Assembly (NCBI RefSeq): GCF_902712875.1
Contig: NZ_LR743509.1
Location: forward strand, 4,106,001 to 4,170,000
Direction of reading: 5' to 3'
DNA from: Hyphomicrobium sp. ghe19
GTDB taxonomy: Bacteria; Pseudomonadota; Alphaproteobacteria; Rhizobiales; Hyphomicrobiaceae
Length of the DNA stretch: 64,000 nucleotides
The position numbers were made by a program, and so were the translations under genes. This document shows, in pieces, positions 35,582 through 44,787 of the stretch; position 1 is the stretch's first letter; every line of letters starts with the position of its first letter. Under the pieces are notes generated by a model. That model was not told the DNA's origin. It did not search any database and was given only the letters and a program-made list of their open reading frames with translations.

Positions 35582-35941
35582 TCAGCGTGGTCCCGCCACG
35601 CGCAAGCAATGACTTGAAACGCGCACTGCGTTCTTCGACCCGGCGAGTCGACGCTTGACCTTCACTTCGACACGCACTTCCAGACTCGGATCGAGAGCAA
35701 GAAGGAGTCGCGCGAGGCGATCAACGGGGTAGCGGGCAAGTTTCCCATTTCGGATTCTGGAAAACTCGGTATGCGCAATACCCGTTGCGCGCTCGGCCGC
35801 AATCGCTGTTCCCCATCTCTCGGCAATCGACTGGACAATGGTGGCGGCCAACGTCACGCGAGCCTTTTCAATATCGGCCGACCAAGCATCAGGTTCAGCC
35901 GTTTGATGCCGCGATCGAGAGAACTCATTCGTTCGGGTCAT
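35582..35941 (-). CDS. XRE-type helix-turn-helix regulator overlapping the RND pump gene
   Basis: 119 residues. The region 30-100 (VQSIAERWGTAIAAERATGI, FSRIRNGKLARYPVDRLARL, then LDPSLEVRVEVKV) fits the HTH_37/HigA-like XRE fold in which the DNA-reading helix is followed by a C-terminal beta hairpin. The gene starts inside the last codons of the pump gene (17-base overlap), so it is made with the pump. No toxin partner is seen, so it is a plausible local regulator, perhaps of the ACTGTGA operators, rather than an antitoxin; this link is inference. Confidence 0.7.
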   Translation of the reverse strand: MTRTNEFSRSRHQTAEPDAWSADIEKARVTLAATIVQSIAERWGTAIAAERATGIAHTEFSRIRNGKLARYPVDRLARLLLALDPSLEVRVEVKVKRRLAGSKNAVRVSSHCLRVAGPR

Positions 35942-38900
35942 CGGCTTCTCCCATAAGAGCTTTCTTCGTCAGAGTTTTCGGTCCAAAGATCACGAACAAC
36001 GCCGGAAGAACCAAAAGCAACATTATGGGCCCTACGGTCATCCCACCCACGATGACCGTCGCCAAGGGACGTTGGATCTGGCTGCCAATTCCGGTGGAAA
36101 TCGCCGCAGGCAACAAGCCGATACAGGCCGATAGCGTCATGATCAGGATTGGGCGCATCTGCCTCTCGGCCGCTTGGAACATAGCGTCCTGCGAAGACAA
36201 GCCTTCTGAAAGGAAGTTCTTGTGCGCGTTGATCAGAAGAACGGCACTCATGACGGAGACACCGAGAAGAGAAATGAACCCGATGGCCGCACTAATGCTG
36301 AAGGGCAGTTGGGTTAGATAGAGCGCGAATATTCCGCCGCAGATCGAGAAAGGGATTCCGAGGAGCGCCAAGGCGCTGTCCCGCCATGACCTGAAAAGCA
36401 CATAGAGCATGAGAAAAATCAGGCCGAGGGTGATCGGAATGATAATCTCGAGCCGCTGCTTGGCTTGCTGCAGCCACTGGTACTCACCTGCCCAATCGAT
36501 GCGATATCCGGCCTCAAGTTTGATCGCATTGGCGATCCTCTCCTGAGCCTCCAGGATCGCGCCCGAAAGATCGCGGTCACGCACGCTGAATTTTACAGGT
36601 ATGAAGCGTTGATTGGACTCATGGTAGATATTGGAAGCTCCGGTATCGAGGCTGATATCGGCGAGCTCCGACAGCGGCACATAAGCATTAGAGCCTCCGG
36701 ATATCGGGACGCTAACTCGAACTTTGCGAATGGCTTCGATGTTTTGACGGTATTCGGGCGAAAGCCGCACTGTGACGGCAAACTGCCTGTCTGCTTCGAG
36801 GATCGTCGTCGCATTGGTCCCGCCGAGAGCCGCCTGGATGATCATCGTGATATCGCCCGAGTTCAGACCGTAGCGCGCGGCCTGCTGACGATTGACGCGG
36901 ATGTTGAGGTTGGGCTGGCCGAGCACAGGATAGATGCCGACATCTGTGATCCCGCGCACTCCGGAGATCTCTTTCGCGACCTCTTCGGCGATTTGCTGCA
37001 ACTTGGCGAGGTTCGGGCCAATGATCTTGATCGAGTTGGCCCCTTTCACACCCGACAACTGCTCTTCAATATTGTCCTGGATGTACTGTGAGAAGTTCAA
37101 TCCTATGCCGGTGAACTGCGCGGTGATCTCTTTTTGAAGCTGCCCAATGAGATCTTCCTTAGTAAAACCAGGGGGCCATTCCGCGAAGGGTTTGAGCGGG
37201 GCAAAAAACTCGGCGTTGTTAAAGCCCGCGGCATCGCTTCCGTTGTCCGGGCGACCGTGCTGGGAAACGACGGTTATCACCTCAGGGTGTCGAAAGATGA
37301 TCTCGCGGATATTTTGAACGATAGGCATCCCGGCTTCGAGCGAGATCGTGGGCGGCATCGTCACGCGAATCCAAAGATTGCCCTCCTCGAGGGTCGGCAT
37401 GAATTCGCCGCCGAGTTCTGACGCCGCGAGGCCTGCCAGAGCAACCGAGATTGCGCCAAGCGCAACGGTTGTTTTGCGATGCGCGAGCGTCAGGCCCAGC
37501 AGGCGCGAATAAACGCGCCTCAGCATCCTGACAACGAACGTCTCAGCTTCGTGCAAGGAGTCCGGAAGAATGAGCGAGCAAAGGCAGGGCGTCACGGTGA
37601 AAGTGGCGATCAACGCACCGAAGAGCGCATAGGCGTAGGTTCTCGCCATCGGCCCGAAGATCCGCCCCTCGACGCCCTCCATGGTGAAGAGAGGAATAAA
37701 TGCCGCAACGATGATGAATGTTGAAAAGAGGATCGATTTATCTACCTGTAGACCGCTGACAAAGAACAAGCGCAGGCGATCATTCCAACCGCGATCCGAC
37801 CCGCTTCCTCTGGTTGGATCGGGCCCGAACGCGCCTTCGCGCAGGCGCCGCAGCAAGCTCGCTTTCTTCTCCGCGCCCGATTGCAAATTCCGATAAACGT
37901 TTTCGACCAGGATCACCGCCGCATCGACGATTATTCCGAAATCGACGGCTCCCAGGGACAAGAGATTCGCATCCTCGCCGCGAAGGACAAGGATGATGAC
38001 GCTGAAAAGCAGCGCAAACGGGATGTTGATACCAACGATGAGGGCGCTGCGGAGATCACCTAGAAATATCCACTGGATAAGGAAGATGAGCAGACATCCG
38101 AAGAGGACGTTGTGCATGACAGTCGCGGTTGTGATCGAGACAAGTCCGCTCCGGTCATAAAACGGCACGAGCTTCACGCCCGGAGGCAAGGTGCCGTCTA
38201 CATTCATTTTTGCGATTTCGGCTTTGATACGCGGTAGCACGTCGTTCGTGTGCAACGTGGGGTTCATCACGACGATGGCGGCGACAACGTCATCATCGAC
38301 GTCTCTGCCGGCCTTGCCCAGCCGCGGGACATAGCCGACCGACACATTGGCGACATCCTTGATCGTAATCGGAAAGCCGCCAGTTTGCGTGAGAACGACA
38401 TTCTCGATGTCTTCGACGCGATTTCCCTTTCGAAGGTCATCTTCGCCGCCGTCATCCAGAAGACCGATGCCGCGGATATTGACGGATTGTTGGCCGAAGT
38501 TGATCGTGCGGCCGCCGACATTGATATTGGCGTTTCCCAACGCGGCGACGACTTGCGGGATCGTGACATTATAGCGGTCAAGTTTGTCGAGGCTGACTTC
38601 GACGTCGAACTCTTTTGTCGTCCCTCCCCAAGTGTTGACTTGCACAACGCCTTCGACGGTGAGGAGGCGCCGTTCGATAACCCAGTCTTGAATTGTCCGA
38701 AGATTGGTCAAACCAAAACGCGGAGGTCCGACGACTTCATAGCGAAAGATTTCGCCAACCAAGCTTGAGCTCTGGATCGTTGGCTGAACATTATTTGGCA
38801 GACTTACGTTTTGCTGCAGGCTGAACGCCGCGCGGGTCAGGGCGAAGTAATAATCGACGTCATACTTGAACACGACGCGCACGAAAGAGAGCCCATAAAA

Positions 38901-39158
38901 GGATGTCGAGCGGATGACGTCGACGCCCGGGGTCGCGGCTAGACCGACTTCCATGGGAATGGTGTAATACCGTTCCATCTCCTCGGCGGATAAGCCTGGC
39001 GCCTGAGCGGTGATCTCGAGAATGACGGGGGCCGGATTAGGATAAGCCTCGATATTGAGTCTGGAAAAGGCGACTAGACCCGCAAAAACGAACCCTGCAA
39101 GGGCGAGCAACACGAGGAGACGTTGAGTCAACCCGATGACGAGCAGATTTTTCAGCAA
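35925..39158 (-). CDS. RND efflux pump, CzcA/CusA-like heavy-metal family, copy B
   Basis: 1077 residues, complete. Same architecture as copy A and the same long conserved runs (EITAQAPGLSAEEMERYYTI, VDFGIIVDAAVILVENVYRN with both relay Asp residues, FSQYIQDNIEEQLSGVKG). Exports a metal or other cation or an organic solute from the periplasm by proton exchange. Unlike copy A it does not follow its adaptor gene closely: a 780-base stretch with a gene relic and an operator separates them. It is followed by an overlapping XRE gene. Confidence 0.92.
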   Translation of the reverse strand: MLKNLLVIGLTQRLLVLLALAGFVFAGLVAFSRLNIEAYPNPAPVILEITAQAPGLSAEEMERYYTIPMEVGLAATPGVDVIRSTSFYGLSFVRVVFKYDVDYYFALTRAAFSLQQNVSLPNNVQPTIQSSSLVGEIFRYEVVGPPRFGLTNLRTIQDWVIERRLLTVEGVVQVNTWGGTTKEFDVEVSLDKLDRYNVTIPQVVAALGNANINVGGRTINFGQQSVNIRGIGLLDDGGEDDLRKGNRVEDIENVVLTQTGGFPITIKDVANVSVGYVPRLGKAGRDVDDDVVAAIVVMNPTLHTNDVLPRIKAEIAKMNVDGTLPPGVKLVPFYDRSGLVSITTATVMHNVLFGCLLIFLIQWIFLGDLRSALIVGINIPFALLFSVIILVLRGEDANLLSLGAVDFGIIVDAAVILVENVYRNLQSGAEKKASLLRRLREGAFGPDPTRGSGSDRGWNDRLRLFFVSGLQVDKSILFSTFIIVAAFIPLFTMEGVEGRIFGPMARTYAYALFGALIATFTVTPCLCSLILPDSLHEAETFVVRMLRRVYSRLLGLTLAHRKTTVALGAISVALAGLAASELGGEFMPTLEEGNLWIRVTMPPTISLEAGMPIVQNIREIIFRHPEVITVVSQHGRPDNGSDAAGFNNAEFFAPLKPFAEWPPGFTKEDLIGQLQKEITAQFTGIGLNFSQYIQDNIEEQLSGVKGANSIKIIGPNLAKLQQIAEEVAKEISGVRGITDVGIYPVLGQPNLNIRVNRQQAARYGLNSGDITMIIQAALGGTNATTILEADRQFAVTVRLSPEYRQNIEAIRKVRVSVPISGGSNAYVPLSELADISLDTGASNIYHESNQRFIPVKFSVRDRDLSGAILEAQERIANAIKLEAGYRIDWAGEYQWLQQAKQRLEIIIPITLGLIFLMLYVLFRSWRDSALALLGIPFSICGGIFALYLTQLPFSISAAIGFISLLGVSVMSAVLLINAHKNFLSEGLSSQDAMFQAAERQMRPILIMTLSACIGLLPAAISTGIGSQIQRPLATVIVGGMTVGPIMLLLVLPALFVIFGPKTLTKKALMGEADDPNE

Positions 39159-39390
39159 CGGCTTGGCTCATCTGCTCGGCGGGCGCTAAGCACATCCGCA
39201 CCGGCGGCGCCAAGCGCACGCGTATGAGAAGGCGCTTTTGTATCTTTTAATGGGATGCTATCGCGGCAATGGTTGCGATCGATCACAGCCGGGACATCTC
39301 TGTTTGTGCAGGAACGCATTGCCCTCAAAAGAGTCGCGTTCTAAGGCGATCTAAGGACTTTAACTTCAGCGGACTCTTCCGCCAAAGTCC

Positions 39391-39408
39391 ACTGTGACTA
39401 ATCACAGT
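39391..39408. promoter_or_regulatory. Operator palindrome ACTGTGA-N4-TCACAGT, copy 2
   Basis: ACTGTGACTAATCACAGT, the exact reverse complement of copy 1. It lies 233 bases upstream of the pump start (39158), which implies that the pump has its own promoter rather than relying on the adaptor transcript. Confidence 0.7.
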
Positions 39409-39473
39409 TTGCGGCTTGATTGTTCCATGCGTACACCCGGCGAGTTCGGATCCCGCATGACAGCAACGATGGG

Positions 39474-39917
39474 CTAATAGTGTAAGTCTGTCCGTATGCT
39501 TAGGACCGTCGCGTCTCGAGCAGCATCACCGCTCGGGTGCCAGATGAATTGAACGCCGCGCCATAATCCGCCTGCGACATTGGCCAGCACGTCATTTGTG
39601 TAGTTGAAACGCCGCGCTCCGCCAGTGCTTTTCGCGCGGGATAGGGATCGCCATTGTCGGGAAGGCTAGTTAGCGATCGAGCGGTCTGTAATTCCTTTGG
39701 CGACGCGATCGGCCGCCTCATCGGCAAAAGCCGGATACGAAAGTGACTTGTATGCCGCGACCATGGCGCACGCCAAACAGAATCGGGAGGCTAAGCTTGA
39801 TGGCCAGAACGAAAAAGGAAATTGCGAAGTACGCTTCTTTTCGATGAGTTCAGGAATTCTTGAATCTAAAACAATTCGACGCAGTGACTTCATACTCATA
39901 TGTCTGACAGCGCCCAC
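39474..39917 (-). pseudogene. Frameshifted remnant between adaptor and pump of locus B
   Basis: A frame starting about 39917 has a signal-peptide-like run ending PAFADEAADR and stops at 39666. Other minus-strand frames continue with protein-like text: NYTNDVLANVAGGLWRGVQF and onward to a terminal aromatic at 39476, as in outer-membrane barrels. The pieces suggest an exported or barrel protein broken by frameshifts or an internal deletion. I cannot name the family. The overlapping frames also leave open that none of this was coding. Confidence 0.3.
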
Positions 39918-39938
39918 TCAATTCCTAACGGGTTGACC

Positions 39939-41138
39939 TTAGTCGCTCAGGGCCGCAGATGTATTGGACAAGAAAAGAGCGCCTTCTGTCACCACGCCTT
40001 CGCCTGGATTTGCGCCGACAAGGATTTGCCAATACCCGTCTTGCGCCACGCCGGTTGTAACAGTGCGGCGTCCGAAGGTGTTACGGCCCTCTGCCACCCA
40101 AATCGTCATGCTGCCGTCACCCTCGCGCACCACACCATCGAGTGGAATCGCGACCGACCGCATCGGTTGCCCTGTCGAGATAACAAATTTGGCGAACATG
40201 CCGGAACGGAGTTCGCGGCGGGGGTTTTCAACTTCGGATCGCATCAACACCCGGCGGGTGTTGGGGTCGACCATTGAATCGATCATTGTGATCTTGCTGT
40301 CGAAGTCGCGATCGGGAAAAGCATCGATCTTAACTCGGACGCGCTGACCTATCTGAAACGCGGGACTATCGGTTTCAGCTACGTTGGCAATCATCCACAT
40401 CGTGTCAATGTTGGCCACCGTATAAGGGGCCGAACCGCTGCCCGGCTGCACAAAAAGGCCGGGAGACGCGTTCCGCAATGTGATGCGTCCATCGACCGGA
40501 CTTCTTACAACAAGTGTTGAGTCCGCAAGCCGTTGCTCGATGATGTGGTCGATTTCATGATCCGTCTTGCCATAAACAAGAAGCGCATTTCGCGCTGTAT
40601 TAAGAGCGCCTTCCGCGGTCTGTTGGTCTGAGATGGCTTGTTCGACGTCCTTTTGCGCAGCCACATGCGTTTTGAGGAGTTCTTGTAAGCGGGTTAGGTT
40701 TTGCATGGTCAGGCGCGCGACACCGGCGGCGGAGATTAGAGCTGACTCGGCTTGAAGGAGATCGGGACTATCGAGCGTGAACAGAATCTCCCCTTTCTTC
40801 ACGTCTTGTCCGGTTTGCGCGAAGACGGAGAGGATCCGGCCCGGGTACGGAGGAAAGATCTGAACGGTCAGATCTTCGTTGAAATTGATCGTACCGATCT
40901 CCTCCTTTTCCTTTCGAAAAATCCTCTCTTTGGCGTGCGTGATTTTCAATCTTTTGAGCTGATCATCCAACAAAGTGACGTGATCTACATCTTGCGGCGT
41001 AGCGAGGGTGTCCGCGGCGCGTCGTGTCTCCGTCGCCGAGATCGGACGTTGTTCAACACCGGCAAAAGCGTAGAAAATCCAGGACGCACCCGCGCTCGCC
41101 CCTAGCGCAAGCGTTAATAGCAATGGCCACTTGGTCAT
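39939..41138 (-). CDS. RND periplasmic adaptor (membrane fusion protein), copy B
   Basis: 399 residues. N-terminal anchor (PLLLTLALGASAGASWIFYAF), lipoyl segment PYPGRILSVFAQTGQDVKKG, alpha hairpin, and barrel segment VKIDAFPDRDFDSKITMI. It matches copy A (18800-20002) over its whole length. It bridges the pump at 35925 to an outer-membrane channel that is not encoded in this locus. An operator lies 60 bases upstream of its ATG. Confidence 0.92.
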   Translation of the reverse strand: MTKWPLLLTLALGASAGASWIFYAFAGVEQRPISATETRRAADTLATPQDVDHVTLLDDQLKRLKITHAKERIFRKEKEEIGTINFNEDLTVQIFPPYPGRILSVFAQTGQDVKKGEILFTLDSPDLLQAESALISAAGVARLTMQNLTRLQELLKTHVAAQKDVEQAISDQQTAEGALNTARNALLVYGKTDHEIDHIIEQRLADSTLVVRSPVDGRITLRNASPGLFVQPGSGSAPYTVANIDTMWMIANVAETDSPAFQIGQRVRVKIDAFPDRDFDSKITMIDSMVDPNTRRVLMRSEVENPRRELRSGMFAKFVISTGQPMRSVAIPLDGVVREGDGSMTIWVAEGRNTFGRRTVTTGVAQDGYWQILVGANPGEGVVTEGALFLSNTSAALSD

Positions 41139-41197
41139 AACACCAGCCTGCTGAAATTTTCCGATACGTCATTGCTAGAAAGTTTCTGGCAGGGTCT

Positions 41198-41215
41198 ACT
41201 GTGATTAATCACAGT
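41198..41215. promoter_or_regulatory. Operator palindrome ACTGTGA-N4-TCACAGT, copy 3
   Basis: ACTGTGATTAATCACAGT, a perfect 18-base palindrome, 60-77 bases upstream of the adaptor start at 41138 and thus within promoter range. Confidence 0.75.
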
Positions 41216-42721
41216 TCTGTCCGAAGCGATGATATTGCCCGATACCATCATCGGAGGCGATCGCCATGCAAAGTCGCTATCGACATGGTCAACTTGGTAT
41301 TGTTCCTCGCATCCGACCACAACACAGCCTAGCTGCAAGCGGTGCGGAATGCCGGCATCGGGCAGGCGGCACAAGCGCGAACCGGACGTAAGGCACGCTT
41401 AGGCTACCGGCGTGCGGCCGCCGACTTCTCCTCTGTCTTGCGGATCTTGTAGTGTTCAGACGACAATTTGGCGGTCCACCGCTCGAAGAATTGGCGTATC
41501 TGCTTACTAAACATCTCTGCCGGCTGCTCATTGGCGGCATGGCGGCATGATAGTGCGGCGCGTAACGCCGGACCGACGCGGAGACGAGCGGCAGGCGAGA
41601 CAATTCTCCGACCATCGGCTCGGCAAGCGTCCGGATAGCGTCGACCAACCGCCGCGGTGCGCCGCGACATCCGACCCACGTGGCGCAGCAATCCCCCTGC
41701 TTCCCTTTGAGAAGCCAATGACTAAGGCGCTACAGTCTAGGGCGCTCAGCCCGAATGTATTCTCACTTGGCGAAACCGCTTTAGATGACTGATTAATCCA
41801 ACAAGCGGTCATCGCCGCGTCCGTGATCGGCGTCTCGTTTGCAATCGCCGACCAGGTCTGCTCTGGAAGATTATGCGGTCGTCAGATGTCGATCTTCTCC
41901 GCACCTCGATCGCATCATCGACCTGATCCTAAGATAGCAAACGGTGCTCTCGATCTTCGAATGGCCGAAGAGAAGCTACAACGCCCGGAGATTGCGGGTC
42001 GTTATTATTGATTTATCTCGGCGGCCCCTTGATTAACGCCACGGCCGGCTTTCGCTGACAATGCATCGAGCGCGGCGAACTTCGTGGCCCATTTCTGAGC
42101 AAGCTAAACGGGCACCTCGATAAGTCGAACTTGGCATCAAATGACGTCCTACCAAACAATGGGTTGGAAGCGCATTTCACGGGATCGAAAACAGGCGCAT
42201 GCGCCAGCGCGAGGCACCACGGCGGAACTCAACTTTCGTCTGCCTCGTGAGGCCTGAATTCCAGCAACCGGACGGCGGAAAATTCGAACTTGAAACGCTA
42301 CACGTGAGGCATCGGGATCGACTCGGTTGCTTACCCTATGCTTACCCGAACAGAGTGGAGCGCGCGGAACCGGATAAGGCCCAGAATAAGCCGCTTTATT
42401 ATCGAATGTTTTTTGGCGGAGCCGAGGGGAAGAGAAACTTCGCTCTAAGCAGGCAACAAAAAAAAGCGCTTAAGACCTGGCGGTCACCAGCGTGTATGCC
42501 ACGAATGTTGCGCGTGGGCCAATCGTAGTTCGCATTGATGAGGCTGAACGACTTGATCAGAGGTCCCAACTGCAGCGAGGCCCTGACGAATTTGCAAGCG
42601 AAGAGGGCGAATTCGTTTTATCCGCTCAACGCCAGGGCGGCCCTTTTTGGGGCCGCAAAGTTTGGTGTTGGACAGGGGTGGTAAGGTCTTCACGTGAAGA
42701 CAGAGTAGCCCGAGATAGCCA
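41216..42721. other. Decayed, gene-poor region
   Basis: About 1.5 kb with no intact gene. On the minus strand at 41404-41515 a tail (QIRQFFERWTAKLSSEHYKI) resembles the end of the 30843-32018 membrane protein (KVGDFFARWSIKFSAEYYEA), and the frames before it are broken, so a degraded paralogue is likely. On the plus strand nothing has a good start, ribosome site or known domain. Confidence 0.45.
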
Positions 42722-43254
42722 ATGGTAACCGAGACCATGACATTTAGGTGCATCTATTGCGGGCGGCAAAAGCCCGAGGCAGAACGGTCGCTCGAGCACA
42801 TCTGGCCTGATGGCCTGGGCGGGCATTTCACGCCGGATTTCTTCAAGACCCGGCAAGCGTGCGGCACCTGCAACAACCTTCTGGGACAGTTCTTAGACGG
42901 CGAATTTCAGCGAAGCTTCTTCACGTCGGTCGAAGAAAGCGGTGCCGCGCTTGCGTTCCTTGATACGACCAAGGTGATCGCGTTGCCTCTAGTGTAGATG
43001 GGAACGCTGGCGGACGAGCCCCCCCAGTGGCGAGGTCTGCGAAAGCTGGCTTGGTCCGCGGGGCGAGCGGATTTTCTTCCTCCACGCAAAGGATCGCGAC
43101 GACTTCGCCGCCTATGCCTACATAGCGGACTTGACTGAATTCTGCTGGCTCGATCCAGTCGCGAATGACCTGATCAGTCGTCGGGCTCGCAGCAGCGGAT
43201 TACCGCGCAGCTTCTGCTTTGCCGAGAAAGCGGACGTCGACCCGGATCATTAGA
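42722..43254 (+). pseudogene. HNH-endonuclease-like gene, broken by a stop and a frameshift
   Basis: The first 91 codons encode an HNH-like start: FRCIYCGR, EHIWPDGLGG, then CGTCNNLLG, the zinc-type C-x2-C pairs and the EH-x-W motif. A TAG at 42995-42997 ends the frame, but the same frame goes on (MGTLADEPPQW) up to a run of seven C (43019-43025). There the coding text jumps frame and continues GEVCESWLGPRGERIFFLHA to a stop at 43252-43254. Two lesions make it a pseudogene, unless the assembly is wrong at both places. It would have been a nuclease or zinc-binding protein of mobile or defence origin. Confidence 0.7.
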
Positions 43255-43562
43255 CCGGTGGCTCACGCCTGAGATGGCCATGTCCCAAGTTCTCCGATAA
43301 GCGGATGAAGCAACTTCTTCCGCTCAGGCCATGAGCCGACATCGGCCTCTCAAAAGGTCGGTTCCCTGGTAAAGGGATTAGCTCAAATTGCTCTGCTCTC
43401 GAACGAACAGAGGTGCCGTCAGCCCTGCGAACGGAGGCGCGCCGATCCTTTGTCCGAGATCTGCTGAAAAGCGTGCAGCAGTGATCAAGCGGTAATATCC
43501 TGCGGCGGCATTTCAAGCTAGGCTATGTGGGCTGTTGCGTTCTAGGAGAAGGGGGTCTCGGA
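43255..43562. other. Region upstream of the envelope sulfatase cluster
   Basis: About 300 bases with no recognised gene. The last 100 bases must hold the promoter of the gene at 43563, if the cluster is read from here. Confidence 0.35.
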
Positions 43563-44504
43563 ATGCATGCACATGCTCGGTTGACGGCGATTTTGGCTTT
43601 GGGCGTCACATTACTCCATCCCATGTCGCAAGCCGACGCAGAGGAATTTGGCTTTTCCTCCTATGGACTTGGCGGAGCCGCTTTCGGTGCCGGCGCGACG
43701 CCACCTCCGGGCACCTACCTGACAACGGTCAGCGGTTATTACCAAGCCAAAATCAACGCCCCAGTGACGCTCGGCAATGTCGAGCTGCAGGTCGGCAGCA
43801 AGCTCGCGTTCTTCCAGCAGGCGACCAATGGACTGTACGTGCCCGACGCGAGCGTGCTCGGTGGCCATCTTGGCGTGGCCGTTACGATTCCAATGGGCCA
43901 CATCGATCTTAAAGCCGATGTGACCGGACCCTTGGGCAACACATTTGGGGCGGAGACGAGCGGATGGGGACTTGGCGATATTACGACACGCGTTCAGCTC
44001 GGCTGGCAGCAGGGCGACTTTGCGCATCTGGCCTATGTTCAGGTCGTTGCCCCCAGCGGCCGATATGCTGTCGGGTTCCAACCGAATATCGGACTTGAAA
44101 GGCCGGGCATTGATACCGGCTGGGCCTTCACGTGGACGGAGAAGACTTCAAAACTGCAATTCAACGGCGCGGCCGGCGTTACTTTCAATTTCGAGAACAC
44201 CACAACTGATTATCAAAGCGGCACTGATTTTCATTTTGAGTGGGCCGTGGGCCGCGAGATCTGCACGGGTCTGGTTGTGGGTCTGGTCGGATATGACTAT
44301 CGCCAATTGAGCGGCGACTCAGGATCTGGTGCGCGCCTCGGGACACTTGTGGGGAGCGTCGATGCGATCGGCGGCGGCCTTTCGTACACGACGGCGGTTG
44401 GAAAAACTCCGGTGGTGCTCAGCGCGCGCCACTACGAGGAATTTAATGTCGAGCGGCGATGGGATGGCAATATGACTATACTTTCCGGAACCGTTCGCTT
44501 TTGA
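43563..44504 (+). CDS. MetA-like (phenol_MetA_deg) outer-membrane channel protein
   Basis: 313 residues from ATG 43563, with AGGAGAAGGGGG before it, in preference to 43527. Signal peptide ends near SQADA-EE. The mature protein has alternating beta strands (GVAVTIPMGHIDLKADVTGP, GDITTRVQLGWQQGDFAHL, YVQVVAPSGRYA) and closes with ILSGTVRF, a barrel-type C-terminal Phe. Members of this family lie in operons for uptake or breakdown of hydrophobic compounds and are thought to be passive outer-membrane channels. It precedes the FGE-sulfatase genes by 283 bases on the same strand and may admit their substrate. Confidence 0.8.
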   Translation: MHAHARLTAILALGVTLLHPMSQADAEEFGFSSYGLGGAAFGAGATPPPGTYLTTVSGYYQAKINAPVTLGNVELQVGSKLAFFQQATNGLYVPDASVLGGHLGVAVTIPMGHIDLKADVTGPLGNTFGAETSGWGLGDITTRVQLGWQQGDFAHLAYVQVVAPSGRYAVGFQPNIGLERPGIDTGWAFTWTEKTSKLQFNGAAGVTFNFENTTTDYQSGTDFHFEWAVGREICTGLVVGLVGYDYRQLSGDSGSGARLGTLVGSVDAIGGGLSYTTAVGKTPVVLSARHYEEFNVERRWDGNMTILSGTVRF

Positions 44505-44787
44505 ACGCGATTTTAACCAGCCGGACTGACTTCCGCAGTACAATGACGTATTCGTTTGACCGAACGAAAATTTGAGCCGAATTTGAAATTGGACGGGCCG
44601 GGTTGCTACATATCCAGAGGCAATGCTGGACATGCAGATCGTAATTATTTTGATTCGAAGTTTATTTTCGCCGCCCTCAATGGAGGACGTCAGCCGAATT
44701 TGCGGCCGCCGTGTCTTTCACCATGTCTTTTGGGGCAGAAACGTCGTGAAGGTCAACGCGACGTTGCGAAATTCGTAGGGCGGCAGG

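Noticed and set aside
35054-41215. Reading the ACTGTGA palindromes as CRP or FNR sites
   Set aside because: CRP needs TGTGA-N6-TCACA and FNR needs TTGAT-N4-ATCAA; these have TGTGA-N4-TCACA, so neither fits.
42199-42528. 109-codon plus-strand frame in the decayed region
   Set aside because: No ribosome site, no homology that I recognise, and it lies amid broken frames.
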